Below are positions 1 to 8,262 of a DNA stretch of 64,000 nt, piece after piece; positions within the stretch are counted from its first letter, which is position 1, and each line of letters opens with the position of its first letter. This DNA is from CAWFYI01 sp963820105. GTDB lineage: Bacteria; Patescibacteriota; Saccharimonadia; Saccharimonadales; UBA4665. Both the position numbers and the translations under genes were made by a program. The stretch spans positions 434,001 to 498,000 of the forward strand of contig CAWFYI010000001.1 of NCBI GenBank assembly GCA_963820105.1, read 5' to 3'. The notes under the pieces are model-generated. The model searched no databases. It was not told the origin of the DNA and worked only from the letters and a program-made list of their open reading frames with translations.

Positions 1-521
1 AACGTATCTTTGGCAAAATCCGCGGCAGCCTGTGATACGCTCAGCATCTTGTCAAAACGCTTCAGGGAACGATGCAGCCATATACCTAGTGCCATGTTAC
101 CGATACTGACTAACCGGTTGCTCGGTGCGATATGGAAGGTGCCGATTATGGCGGTACGGCGCCTATCGGCACCCATGATAAGCTTATGACCCATGAACGG
201 ACTGTATGGTACCTGTATGTGCAGCACGTCGAATTTCTCTGCGCGGAGGAACCGCCGTAGCCTGGGGCCGCTCGTAGGAAGCGGCATGGACAAGCTGTTG
301 CCATTGAAGCGCACATTGATGTTACGGCTCATGCTATGAGTGCCGGGTATGTCCGTGCGCCGCGTCTGTCCTACCAGGTAATGCACATCGTGCCCCTGGG
401 AGCGCAACCAGCCGCCCAGCGTCAGTATGTACTGTTGCACACCATCTGGTTTATCCAGTCCGTCGTCAAGGACGAAGCCTATCTTGAGCTTCTTGCCGGC
501 TTTATCAGTTGCTTTGGCCAT
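1..521 (-). CDS. GT4-like glycosyltransferase, N-terminal part (runs off left edge)
   Basis: Only the first 173 residues lie in the window. The start is the ATG at 521, which overlaps the last 17 nt of the upstream mannosyltransferase-like gene, so the two are probably translationally coupled. After a short Lys-rich head the protein opens with a Rossmann-type strand and turn containing DDGLDKPDGVQQYI. LHIQVPYSPFMGHKL follows near residue 100, which is the acceptor-side pattern of GT-B fold GT4 enzymes. The donor-binding half is outside the window, so neither sugar nor acceptor can be named. Its neighbours suggest a cytoplasmic-face enzyme building a glycolipid or cell-surface glycan. The family call is fairly safe and the substrate is unknown. 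Confidence 0.7.
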   Translation of the reverse strand, partial: MAKATDKAGKKLKIGFVLDDGLDKPDGVQQYILTLGGWLRSQGHDVHYLVGQTRRTDIPGTHSMSRNINVRFNGNSLSMPLPTSGPRLRRFLRAEKFDVLHIQVPYSPFMGHKLIMGADRRRTAIIGTFHIAPSNRLVSIGNMALGIWLHRSLKRFDKMLSVSQAAADFAKDT

Positions 522-1644
522 ATTGCTTAAGCGACTCCGTGTAGAGTTTCTCGTATTGAGCGGTTATAAGCGGATTGTCGAATTGTTTCACATACGTCGA
601 GGACCACTTCAGCCAAAGCTTGCGCAGGGCCTTTTCGTGGATCAAGATGTTCATGCGCCGGGCAAATTCTTTCGTATCCTCCGGGTTTACCAGGGATATG
701 GCGCCCATGTCCCGCATCACGCCTTCATAGCCTGAATTGTCGCCGGCTATGCACACCGTGTCCGTAGCCATGGATTCTAGCAGCACTATGCCGAAACTCT
801 CGCCGAACAGCGCGGGCGAGCAAAGCAGATCCGCCTCGGCCAGCAGGTCAAGCTTGTCTTCTTCGCTGACGTGGCCCATGAAGCTTATGTTGGATATCTT
901 CAGATCTTCTGCCAGGAGTTCCAGTTTTTCGCGCTCCGGTCCATCGCCTACAATTAGCAGCTTAGCGCGGGGATTCTCTTGCGAGAAGACCTGGAACGCG
1001 CTCAGCAGGTACTTCACGCCCTTGCGGCCCTCCAGGCGCCCGATGAACAGTACGGTCGGCTCTTCTTCGTCCAGTGGTTTTTTCCGCACGGTCACTTTGT
1101 GATATTTTTTGATGTCTACGCCGTTAGGGATGATGGTTATGGGGTTGTCGATCATTCCTGCTACATATTCGGCGCCGGATTCAGAAACTGCAGTATATAC
1201 GTGCAGATATTTCATAACGGACCGAAGGTAAGGTGTCATAACCTTGACGAAACTGCGCGGTACCAGGCTTTCAGGAACCTTGGAATGAAAGGTGGCGATA
1301 TTGACGCTGCTCGAACGCTGGAGCAGCTGGCGGCTCAGGAACGGTATCCAGGGCTCATGGAAGTGCAGTATGTCGAAGCCTTCTTTGGCCAGCAAAGCGT
1401 CGACCTCTTCGTTATCAGCGGTGCTGGAGATCTGGGCAGTGGTTCGTGCAGGTGCGCGGAAATCCGTGGACGTGCCAAAGAAAATGATGTCGTCAGGGTG
1501 CTCAACATTATTTCCCCGCGGCAGGGGAGTGATCAGCTTGACGGTATGGCCGCGCTTCTGCAAGCCGTCCTTTAGCGCCAGCACGACTTCCAGCACGCCG
1601 CCCTGTTTATTGACGCTGTACGGGCAGACCAATCCGATTTTCAT
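505..1644 (-). CDS. GT4 glycosyltransferase, PimA-like
   Basis: A 379-residue GT-B enzyme of the usual GT4 length. The N-terminus carries GLVCPYSVNKQGGVLEV, close to the start of phosphatidyl-myo-inositol mannosyltransferase PimA. The C-terminal donor domain shows FIGRLEGRKGVKYLLSAF near residue 200, GDGPER near 235, and the E-x7-E type segment GESFGIVLLES near 285 that contacts the nucleotide-sugar. The start ATG at 1644 has a good Shine-Dalgarno site (GGGAGG) and lies 20 nt after the hydrolase gene. The following GT gene overlaps its end. A GDP- or UDP-sugar transfer to a lipid acceptor at the inner membrane face is likely, but inositol-lipid specificity is only suggested by resemblance. 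Confidence 0.8.
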   Translation of the reverse strand: MKIGLVCPYSVNKQGGVLEVVLALKDGLQKRGHTVKLITPLPRGNNVEHPDDIIFFGTSTDFRAPARTTAQISSTADNEEVDALLAKEGFDILHFHEPWIPFLSRQLLQRSSSVNIATFHSKVPESLVPRSFVKVMTPYLRSVMKYLHVYTAVSESGAEYVAGMIDNPITIIPNGVDIKKYHKVTVRKKPLDEEEPTVLFIGRLEGRKGVKYLLSAFQVFSQENPRAKLLIVGDGPEREKLELLAEDLKISNISFMGHVSEEDKLDLLAEADLLCSPALFGESFGIVLLESMATDTVCIAGDNSGYEGVMRDMGAISLVNPEDTKEFARRMNILIHEKALRKLWLKWSSTYVKQFDNPLITAQYEKLYTESLKQYGQSN

Positions 1645-1664
1645 AGACCTCCCAAGTATATCAT

Positions 1665-2594
1665 TTAGCCGCGCCTGTTAAGTACACGCCTTAGCCCTGC
1701 CGGCACCAATACGCGCATCGCTTTTTTGTCGGCCAGGATGCTTGGCGTGTGGGCTTTGCTCTTGGCCTCGTAGCGGTGATAATCCTTGAATACTACCAGC
1801 ATATGCTCTTTCACCACGTCGTTGTCGAAGTAGTGTTCTTCGCTGGAGATTACGTGGTACACCGGCAGTGCGATCCGCTTGGAGCAGTTGTCTATATTCA
1901 GAAATTCGCTGGTTGTCAGCCAGTGCGTGCGGACGTCGTTGGCCTTCCAAAGCTCGACCTCAAAGTCCATGGTGCTGTTGAATTCCTCTGTCGTGACTTC
2001 GATAAAACGGCGTTTTGAGTTCGGCATTATCTTCGACATCTCCTTTATAAAGAATTTATTAATGCCGATGTAGCGGATCATTATCGCGACTGGCCTGGTG
2101 GCGAATAGCCGGGAACCATATCGGAACATGTTCCGCCTTCGCGCCGGCCAGATAAAATCGTCCCTGTGCATGAACCCGACAGTAGCTACTAATATATCGA
2201 CCTTTTTGACGAGTTCCGGATAGCGCTGCAGCATCCGTGTGACTACTATGAAGCCGAACGAGATGCCGGCGATGGATACGCGCTTGCGCCTGTAGCGCAG
2301 TTTTATGAAGGCCGCCAGGTAGTCGGCGTAAGCATCGATGGTAGGGCGCCGGCCTATCTTATGAAAACTGTCCATGCCGCCGAAACCGGGCAGATCCGGC
2401 ATGGTTACGGCGCCCAGTTCATTGTAATTCTGTATAAGGCCCCACCAACGCTCAATCATGGCGTGATGCCCGTATATAATGAGTATCTCTCTGCTTTTGC
2501 CAGAAGGCGCCGGCATATGCAACATACGGCCTTCAAGGCCGTTCATGTTCAAGGGCACTATATAGTCAGCAGGGTTTTTGGGCTTCTTCGGCAT
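1665..2594 (-). CDS. alpha/beta hydrolase
   Basis: A 309-residue single-domain alpha/beta hydrolase. The nucleophile elbow is GISFG near residue 115, preceded by a PDLPGFGGMDS loop typical of the family. An oxyanion-type IYGHH segment lies near residue 40. A candidate catalytic His is in SKAHTPSIL near residue 280. No signal peptide or membrane segment is visible. It is the first gene of an operon with two GT4 glycosyltransferases and has its own promoter 25-53 nt upstream. Substrate unknown; an ester or acyl group of an envelope lipid would fit the neighbours, but that is inference. Confidence 0.75.
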   Translation of the reverse strand: MPKKPKNPADYIVPLNMNGLEGRMLHMPAPSGKSREILIIYGHHAMIERWWGLIQNYNELGAVTMPDLPGFGGMDSFHKIGRRPTIDAYADYLAAFIKLRYRRKRVSIAGISFGFIVVTRMLQRYPELVKKVDILVATVGFMHRDDFIWPARRRNMFRYGSRLFATRPVAIMIRYIGINKFFIKEMSKIMPNSKRRFIEVTTEEFNSTMDFEVELWKANDVRTHWLTTSEFLNIDNCSKRIALPVYHVISSEEHYFDNDVVKEHMLVVFKDYHRYEAKSKAHTPSILADKKAMRVLVPAGLRRVLNRRG

Positions 2595-2618
2595 AATCTA
2601 ACCTGGATCGTTCAAGTT

Positions 2619-2647
2619 ATTCTAGCAGATTGACCCCAGTTCGTCAA
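2619..2647 (-). promoter_or_regulatory. sigma70-type promoter for the hydrolase-GT operon
   Basis: On the minus strand TTGACG (2647-2642) and TAGAAT (2624-2619) are separated by exactly 17 nt. The predicted start of transcription gives a leader of roughly 18 nt before the ATG at 2594. It points away from the divergent tRNA gene. Confidence 0.7.
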
Positions 2648-2691
2648 TTTGTGTTCCCCCTGTTTTTCGGCTAAAATCAACCTGAACTCAT

Positions 2692-2766
2692 TGGGGCGTG
2701 GCCAAGTGGTAAGGCACCAGTTTTTGGTACTGGCATTCGCAGGTTCGAATCCTGCCGCCCCAGCCA
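2692..2766 (+). tRNA. tRNA-Gln (anticodon UUG)
   Basis: A complete cloverleaf. The 7-bp acceptor stem TGGGGCG pairs with CGCCCCA, followed by discriminator G and an encoded CCA (2764-2766). The anticodon stem CCAGT/ACTGG closes the loop TTTTGGT with anticodon TTG, and the T arm contains GGTTCGAATCC. The gene marks the left border of a genomic island, because its last bases are repeated at 12379-12391. Confidence 0.97.
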
Positions 2767-2773
2767 TGTGAGC
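2761..2773 (+). repeat. attL-like direct repeat at the tRNA 3' end
   Basis: CAGCCATGTGAGC starts inside the tRNA acceptor end, so its first six bases are the tRNA terminus with CCA. It recurs as CAGCCAAGTAAGC at 12379-12391, an 11 of 13 match. An inverted partial copy lies at 4431-4422. This is the expected geometry for integration at a tRNA 3' end. Confidence 0.5.
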
Positions 2774-4220
2774 TTTTCGTCCTTTCGGCCAGAATGCGCC
2801 AGTTCGCACCCCAACGCAGGCTGGCTTTTTTGTTGGTCAGGCGGCGGATCGTTCCGATTTTTCCAACAAATGATTTAATTTTCTTGTAATCATTTGAAGC
2901 AGTCAGTTTTTCAGCGTGGTGAGCATCTAAAACCCATTGTTTCAATGGTTCGATCCCAATTGTTGCCCTTTTGCCCTAAATCATCTTTTTGTTCTTTCAA
3001 GGCCAGCTTTTGCTTGATAAGCTCGTCTTTCTTAGTAACATAAACTTCCTTTTCAATACTACCGTCTAAGAAAGCATTGACGAGTTTGTCCAGCTTGAAC
3101 TCAACGGACTTGATACGCTCCTCAAGATTTTGGGCAAAAGCCTGTGAAGACTTGGCTATTTTCCTTTTCCCCAGACATCAATTTGCGCCAGCATCTTTAT
3201 TTGCCAGTCTTCACTGATAGCAACTTTTGATAACAATGCCTTTAATTGCTCCAGCAAGTTATCATCTCGCAGATAACCTTGCGAGCAAGGCCCAAGCCGT
3301 TTCGTACACCGATAATACGCATACGTTCCGCCGTTGCCTTTGGCATATTGCGCCGTGATTGCCGCTCGACCGCACTCACCGCAGACAAACAGTCCGGTAA
3401 ACGGAAAGTTATGCGTTTTCGTTTGCGGTATCTCGGCTTGGCCTTGCCTTGTAAAATCTCTTGGACTTTCTCAAAAGTTGCGTTTGCAACAATTGGCGGA
3501 AAACCGCCCTCATGCATTTCGCCGTTTCGCTTGATAACCCCGATATACACCGGATTAGTTAAAATCCGCTGTACCATAGACACGCTAAGCGGTTTTCCGC
3601 TGGAGCTCACCACGCCCCAAAAACTCAGGCGTTGGCTCAAGCTTTTTAAACTATGTTACCGTTTAGGTCAAATTCCTCAAACGCTCGCTTAACAACTCGG
3701 GCTTTCATTGGATCAGGCACAATATTGTGGGTTTTGACATCATTTACATAACCAAACGGGGCTTTGCCCGGCCACTCGCCGCGCCTGAATTTCTGCCTAA
3801 TCCCACGCTTTACATTCTCCGACAGGTTGTCGGAGTGATACTTACTCTGGCCAAAGGCCACTTAGAGCATAAACAAACGTTGCGGAGTCGCTAAACCAAA
3901 AGGTTGGAAAGCGCAAAGCAACAATCTTGCCGGTGTCTATGCTATCGATAATCTGCCCTCCGTCCACGCTGTTTCTGGCTAACCTATCCGGGTGCCAGGC
4001 AAGTAAGCCAACTGGCTGTTTGCTACCGTGGATTTTAGCAACCATTTCATTAAAAACAGGCCGGCCCGGTTGCTTTGCGCTTTTACTCTCAACAAAGGTT
4101 TCAGCGACTTCTATATTTTCTCGCTTGGCAAAGTCTGCCAGCTCCGCAAGCTGGGCTTCTATGCTCATAACTTGGCGTTCTTCATCTTCGCTGGATTTCT
4201 AGCGTAGAGAAATACTTCAT
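2767..4220 (-). pseudogene. serine recombinase/integrase, decayed
   Basis: Pieces of one large serine recombinase can be followed through several frames. The ATG at 4220 leads through a shift into YARKSSEDEERQ, with the catalytic Ser. The resolvase core follows (GLLAWHPDRLARNSVDGGQI). NVKRGIRQKFRRGEWPGKAPFGY is the recombinase domain at about 3800-3700, then PVYIGVIKRNGEMHEGG near 3540. A coiled-coil region at about 3150-2960 ends in the tail shared with repeat R1, and its frame runs into the tRNA. At least five frame changes and one internal gap are needed, so it is not functional as read. The family normally inserts mobile elements; the position next to tRNA-Gln suggests it mobilised this island. 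Confidence 0.85.
2798..2831 (+). terminator. likely intrinsic terminator of tRNA-Gln
   Basis: GCCAG (2798-2802) pairs with CTGGC (2821-2825). The stem continues inward through two G-U pairs and one mismatch to a short GC step. It is followed directly by TTTTTT. Confidence 0.55.
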
Positions 4221-4343
4221 TTGTTTATGCTCCTAAGTCCGTAAAGCGTGGGATTAAAAACTGACTGCTTAGTGTCGCTTGCGACACTTTGGAAAAATCG
4301 GAATACAAAAACACCTTTTTGTGCGTTGCCTAGCAACGCCGAA

Positions 4344-4431
4344 CCGCCGCCTGACCAACAAAAAAGCCAGCCTGCGCTGGGGTGCGAACTGGCGCATTCT
4401 GGCCGAAAGGCCGGAAAGTTCCACATGGCTG
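4344..4431 (+). pseudogene. second recombinase 3'-end remnant (repeat R1')
   Basis: In forward orientation this encodes NRRLTNKKASLRWGANWRIL, the same C-terminal tail as the minus-strand recombinase at 2767-4220. Only the tail is present. It abuts the left 176-bp inverted repeat, and the inverted att-like sequence lies at its end. It could be left over from an earlier integration whose recombinase has been lost. The rest of 4221-4703 holds only this remnant and the inverted repeat; no gene is seen. Confidence 0.6.
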
Positions 4432-4602
4432 CAGTTATTGAACGAAGCTCGAACCTGTTCGAGCGAGATATTGAATCCCGCCCCTCGGCTCCGCCCGCCA
4501 GCTTTGCTGGCGGTGCAAACCAAAATAAATTCAATGCATTTTTTAATTTTTTGCGCGCGGTTTTTCTTTTTAATAAGGAATTGAATGATATTTTGGTTTG
4601 CC
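4427..4602 (+). repeat. IR-L, 176-bp inverted repeat of the island cargo
   Basis: The reverse complement is found at 12206-12383 with one substitution and two single-base length differences. Inside are two perfect small palindromes: GCTCGAAC/GTTCGAGC (4447-4464), and a CCGCCAGC/GCTGGCGG hairpin near 4496. The near identity shows that the pair is recent or kept uniform. It delimits a 7.6-kb cargo with defence-type genes. Confidence 0.92.
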
Positions 4603-4703
4603 GAGCCAGATTTACTAATGTCCCACTTCTCTGGTAACATTAGAATGTAGTTTGAGGTTAGTTCTCTCATCCCACCCATACATTTTAATGTTACTAATAT
4701 AAT

Positions 4704-4901
4704 ATGATACAGTCAATCAAAATTAAGAAGTTACGAGAAAAGCTAGGGCTATCACAAGAAAATCTGGCTCGGCGGGCCGACGTTTCGAATAATACGATCA
4801 TCAATATTGAGTCGGGCAAGCAAACGAATCCTACAATCTCAACAGTCAAAAAAATAGCAAAGGCACTCGACGTTAGCGTTGATGAATTGCTGAGGAAATA
4901 A
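4704..4901 (+). CDS. XRE-family HTH regulator
   Basis: A 65-residue protein that is almost entirely one HTH_3 domain: KKLREKLGLSQENLARRADV, then TIINIESGKQTNPTISTVKK and ALDVSVDELL. Its stop codon is one base before the methylase ATG, so the two are co-transcribed. Small XRE proteins at the head of restriction-modification operons often act as controller (C) proteins that delay nuclease expression. That role is inferred from position. The start is the first ATG; no strong Shine-Dalgarno site is visible, so the transcript may have a very short leader. Confidence 0.85.
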   Translation: MIQSIKIKKLREKLGLSQENLARRADVSNNTIINIESGKQTNPTISTVKKIAKALDVSVDELLRK

Positions 4902-4902
4902 C

Positions 4903-5964
4903 ATGGCTAAATCAACTAACTCAAATCTCCATAGGGCTGCTAAAGTGAAAAATGATGAGTTTTACACTATGCTTGCCGACATTGAAAGAGAGCTTAGGCA
5001 CTATAAGGATCAGTTTCACGGTAAGATTGTGTACTGTAATTGCGATGATCCATTCGAAAGCAACTTTTTTAAATATTTTGCCGCCAATTTCAATGCCTTA
5101 GGGCTGAAAAAACTTATTACCACGAGCTATGTTAAATCACCGATTGTCGGTGGTCAATTGCCACTCTTCGAGATGGAAGGGTTAAAACCTGAAGGGAAAG
5201 AGCCATTTAAAATTGAAATAAATGAGGTAAAAGTCTTTAACTCTGACGGAGCTATCAGCTTGGATGACGTTGAGTGGCTACTTAAGCATGACGCGAATGT
5301 TGCGCAACCACTCAGGGAAAATGGTGATTTCCGGAGTAAAGAATGTATTGAGCTACTTAAAGAAGCAGACATAGTTGTAACAAATCCGCCATTCTCACTT
5401 TTCCGCGAATATATAAAGCAGTTAATTAATTATAATAAGAAGTTTTTGATTATTGGGAATGATAACGCAAGAAAATATCAGGATATTTTTAAGTTGATTC
5501 AAAAAAATAAACTCTGGTCAGGCTACGGGAGAGTAAAGGAGTTTATGCAACCGGACGAAGCAATAAAAAAATTTGGAAACGTAGGATGGTTTACAAACCT
5601 TGACGTAGCAAAACGACACGAAGTTCTAACACTCTATAAAAAATACACTGCGAATGAATTCCCAAAATATGACAATTACGATGCGATAGAGGTGTCAAAA
5701 GTTTCTGAAATCCCGATTGACTATAAAGGTACAATGGGAGTCCCAATAAGTTTTCTAGATAAATATAATCCAAATCAGTTTGAAATTTTAGGAATGTCGG
5801 ACAATAGGAATCCCAATTATGAGTATCGCACCAAATTGTATACTCAAGAAGATTCACCAAAGTATAATGACTTAAATAGGGGCACAGTGATAAAGATCGA
5901 AGGAGAACTTAAGTCAACATATACTCGTTTGTTAATTAAAGCTAAAGGACAATATGAAAATTAA
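4903..5964 (+). CDS. EcoRI-type adenine-specific DNA methyltransferase
   Basis: 353 residues, resembling the EcoRI_methylase family. The N-terminal VKNDEFYTMLADIERELRHY and IVYCNCDDPFESNFFKYF segments are characteristic. The catalytic motif IV is TNPPFSLFREYI near residue 163. It would transfer a methyl group from S-adenosylmethionine to adenine in a short target site. The 3' end overlaps the next gene by 11 nt. The frame is intact, unlike the nuclease gene that follows, so the host may be methylated without being restricted. Base composition is clearly AT-richer than the flanking chromosome. Confidence 0.88.
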   Translation: MAKSTNSNLHRAAKVKNDEFYTMLADIERELRHYKDQFHGKIVYCNCDDPFESNFFKYFAANFNALGLKKLITTSYVKSPIVGGQLPLFEMEGLKPEGKEPFKIEINEVKVFNSDGAISLDDVEWLLKHDANVAQPLRENGDFRSKECIELLKEADIVVTNPPFSLFREYIKQLINYNKKFLIIGNDNARKYQDIFKLIQKNKLWSGYGRVKEFMQPDEAIKKFGNVGWFTNLDVAKRHEVLTLYKKYTANEFPKYDNYDAIEVSKVSEIPIDYKGTMGVPISFLDKYNPNQFEILGMSDNRNPNYEYRTKLYTQEDSPKYNDLNRGTVIKIEGELKSTYTRLLIKAKGQYEN

Positions 5965-7044
5965 GCTACATCAAATACCAATCCGTAATGTAATCGAGAA
6001 CTACAAAGATAGCGCAGAGGAGGGCGTTGTTGCTTATGGCGGCAAGCTAGACATACGCCCCAAATACCAGCGAGAGTTTGTCTATACCGGCAAACAGCGT
6101 GATGCTGTGATAGAGACGATTAAACAAAATTTTCCGCTAAACGTATTGTACTGGATGGTACGCGAAGACGGTGGTTATGAAATGTTGGACGGCCAGCAAC
6201 GCACAATCAGTATCGGACAATACGTAAACGGTGACTTTTCGCTCGGCGACCGCTACTTTCACAATCTTACGAAGGAAGAGCAAGACAAGATACTAGACTA
6301 CGAGCTTATGATTTACTTCTGCGAGGGGACGGATAAGGAACGATTGGATTGGTTTAAGACTATCAATATCGCTGGTGAAAAATTAACTGACCAGGAAGTT
6401 CGCAATGCGGTTTATACCGGGCCGTGGCTTTCTGATGCGAAATTAAAATTCAGTAAAACAAACTGCGCTGCCTACGGCTTGGCAAACGATGGTGGCTCGC
6501 TTATAAAAGGCTCGCCGATTAGACAGGAATATCTAGAAACTGCCCTTTCGTGGATAAATAACGGTGAAGTCGCGAACTATATGGCAAAACACCAGCACGA
6601 CCAAAATGCCGATGAGCTGTGGAATTACTTTCAAGATGTTATCGCTTGGGTGCATAAGACATTTACCAATTATAGAAAAGAAATGGCGCATGTAAATTGG
6701 GGCGACTATACAACCAATTCAAAGATGAAAAGCTAGACACCGATAAGCTCGAAACCGAGATTGCTGAACTCATGCAGGACGAAGATGTAACGAAAAAATC
6801 AGGCATCTACCCTTATGTTCTGATAAGAAAAGAAAGTTATCTTTCAATCCGTGCCTTTACCGACAAGATGAAACGCGAAGCCTACGAAAGACAAGAAGGC
6901 ATATGCGTAAAATGCGGAGAACATTTTGGTATAGAAAAAATGGAAGCCGACCACATTACCCCCTGGCATGAAGGAGGGAAAACTATTTCAGAAAATTGCC
7001 AAATGCTGTGTAAGGATGATAATCGTCGTAAAAGCGGCAAGTAG
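5954..7044 (+). pseudogene. DUF262-HNH nuclease, one frameshift near 6700
   Basis: The first frame (5954-6736) is a DUF262 domain with RPKYQREFVYTGKQRD and the nucleotide-handling motif MLDGQQRTISI near residue 78. The second frame (to 7044) continues the protein with YNQFKDEKLDTDKLE and ends in an HNH domain: CVKCGEHF, then MEADHITPWHEGGK, then ENCQMLC. Adding one base in the GGGG run at 6699-6702 joins both into about 360 residues, the normal size of such restriction-type nucleases. With the methylase it would form a restriction-modification pair; DUF262-HNH proteins are known as nucleases of R-M or type IV (GmrSD-like) systems. As sequenced, the HNH part is lost. Confidence 0.8.
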
Positions 7045-7071
7045 GCAATCGATAAATCTACGTTATATAAA

Positions 7072-7088
7072 GAGTGATACAGTCACTC
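7072..7088. terminator. small hairpin between convergent genes
   Basis: GAGTGA and TCACTC pair around a TACAG loop, between the nuclease stop at 7044 and the convergent zinc-ribbon gene stop at 7093. No clear T-run follows, so termination is only plausible. Confidence 0.35.
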
Positions 7089-7092
7089 CACT

Positions 7093-7290
7093 TTAACCTA
7101 TTCTGTTGCCGCTAATATCAACAAAATAACTTCGCTCGTCGGGGTGGAAATGCTGTCCCTTATCATTTTTAGGGCAGCTAGCATCTTTACATTCAAATTC
7201 CTCAGGGTATATCTTTATGCAAATCTCGCATAAGCCACCCATTGCCGGCAAGTTCGTCTGGTCGTGGCCTTTGGGGCAAAAAAGCAACAT
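7093..7290 (-). CDS. small zinc-ribbon-like protein
   Basis: 65 residues rich in potential metal ligands: LFCPKGH near residue 4, GLCEICIK near 20, then FECKDASCPKNDKGQHFH near 32-48. These look like one or two zinc knuckles. The start ATG at 7290 has a purine-rich GTAGGGG upstream and lies 7 nt after the stop of the preceding zinc-ribbon gene, so it is the last gene of a four-gene minus-strand cassette. Function not recognised. A nucleic-acid-binding or adaptor role would fit its zinc motifs and neighbours, but this is inference. Confidence 0.6.
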   Translation of the reverse strand: MLLFCPKGHDQTNLPAMGGLCEICIKIYPEEFECKDASCPKNDKGQHFHPDERSYFVDISGNRIG

Positions 7291-7297
7291 ATAGCCC

Positions 7298-7570
7298 CTA
7301 CCTAAAATGACCGCGAAAACTCTTTTTTAGCTGTTTGGCGACATAGTCTCTAGCCATACTATTAACTTCATTTTGATGAGCGGCAGCAACAAAGTGTTTT
7401 GGATCATCACTATAGCTACAAGCAGGACATACAACAGGATTGAGTATACTCGTTTTATCGTCCTTGCTAATCTTGGATAGAAAAGTTTGGGCACACTTAG
7501 GACATTTAAGTGTATGGTCGCCATTTTCATTCGGATGTGATGATATGGTGCCTAATGTAACATCGCCCAT
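7298..7570 (-). CDS. small zinc-ribbon protein
   Basis: 90 residues from the ATG at 7570. That start is preferred because it sits two bases after the restored stop of the upstream GIY-YIG-like gene; a TTG at 7588 is an alternative. A CPKC...CPAC zinc ribbon spans roughly residues 23-50 (LKCPKCAQTF and VVCPACSYSDDPKHF). It is followed by an Ala/Lys-rich helical tail that ends in KKSFRGHFR and could contact nucleic acid. No family is recognised beyond the ribbon. It belongs to the DUF2188/GIY-YIG/zinc-ribbon cassette inside the island. Confidence 0.6.
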   Translation of the reverse strand: MGDVTLGTISSHPNENGDHTLKCPKCAQTFLSKISKDDKTSILNPVVCPACSYSDDPKHFVAAAHQNEVNSMARDYVAKQLKKSFRGHFR

Positions 7571-7572
7571 AA

Positions 7573-7883
7573 TTATCGATCCCCGCAAATCGGATTGTAA
7601 GCTAGCCTATGAGCTTGCTCGATCACATGAGGTTTGTTTCATCAGTAAGTAGCGTCCATACATGGAAGGCATTGACTGATACCCTATTCCACTGATTCAT
7701 GCGATCGTGATTTGGTATACGCCGAGCGATACTGCCTGACTCACCAACGTCGATAACTTCGTGCTGGCCGTTAATCAGGCGCGTAACTAGGTAAACACCA
7801 GAGTTGTTGGGTAGAGAATCTGCGTTCGGATGAGGTCCGTTAAATTGATGCACCCCAAGATTAGTTCGTGTTGTGAGCGCCAT
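7573..7883 (-). pseudogene. GIY-YIG-like nuclease, single frameshift near 7625
   Basis: From the ATG at 7883 (Shine-Dalgarno AGGAGAG) the protein reads NNSGVYLVTRLING, EVIDVGESGSIARRIPNH and a Trp-containing helix. This is the GIY-YIG-like fold in which the second motif is IDVGES and not YVG. The frame stops at 7623. Inserting one base there restores VIEQAHRLAYNPICGDR, the kind of C-terminus such proteins have, ending at 7573. The restored length is about 103 residues. Catalytic competence is unclear, because the second-motif Tyr is replaced and the frame is broken. Confidence 0.65.
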
Positions 7884-7905
7884 GGTACTCTCCTTTCGTT
7901 TGCAA

Positions 7906-8136
7906 TTAGCCCTTGGGCGGGAAAGGATCATGACCGTAGCTATTTCTTGATCCGATTTGCCCGTTGAGATTATGAATGATGTGCTCAGCACTTTGATTGA
8001 TAGCGGTTTGCCGCCCGGCGACCTGTGCTTTTGCCTTGGTTGGATAGAGTTTGGCGGGGCGTGATGCGCCAGCTTTTATATTACCCCAGCCGTTTGGCCG
8101 GTGTACTGTATGGATTTGGTTGGGTCTGTTTGTCAT
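7906..8136 (-). CDS. DUF2188 protein
   Basis: 76 residues matching the DUF2188 pattern from end to end: HTVHRPNGWGNIKAGASRP near the start, then KAKAQVAGRQTAINQ, and AEHIIHNLNGQIGSRNSYG before DPFPPKG. Family members are short single-domain proteins of unknown biochemical role, common on plasmids and islands. The ATG at 8136 has an AAGGTAAG Shine-Dalgarno-like stretch. It is the first gene of the minus-strand cassette and is divergent from the Panacea operon across a 211-bp spacer. Confidence 0.85.
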   Translation of the reverse strand: MTNRPNQIHTVHRPNGWGNIKAGASRPAKLYPTKAKAQVAGRQTAINQSAEHIIHNLNGQIGSRNSYGHDPFPPKG

Positions 8137-8262
8137 TTTGATCTTACCTTTCTGCGACGAGCGACCGCTATTTTACCCCCTAGTGCTCCCTTCTAGGCAT
8201 GATTAATTATACATAGCACTACAGTGGTGTCAAGTACGCTTATTGACAAACTGTATAAAATT

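Larger units (their letters stand above)
2761..2847 (+). repeat. 87-bp repeat R1, inverted copy at 4344-4431
   Basis: The stretch after the tRNA is repeated in inverted orientation at 4344-4431 with only a handful of differences. On the minus strand it encodes the C-terminal tail of the serine recombinase (RRLTNKKASLRWGANW). On the plus strand it contains the tRNA terminator. It therefore serves two roles and brackets the recombinase remnant. Confidence 0.75.

Noticed and set aside
2612..2945. Minus-strand open frames across tRNA-Gln that include a GAAGFEPAN-like string
   Set aside because: This is the antisense translation of the tRNA gene, a common false protein. Only the part right of the tRNA belongs to the recombinase tail.
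5954..7044. Programmed frameshifting or phase variation of the DUF262-HNH gene
   Set aside because: There is no X-XXY-YYZ slippery heptamer or downstream pseudoknot, and a run of four G is short for phase variation. Simple indel or decay is more likely.
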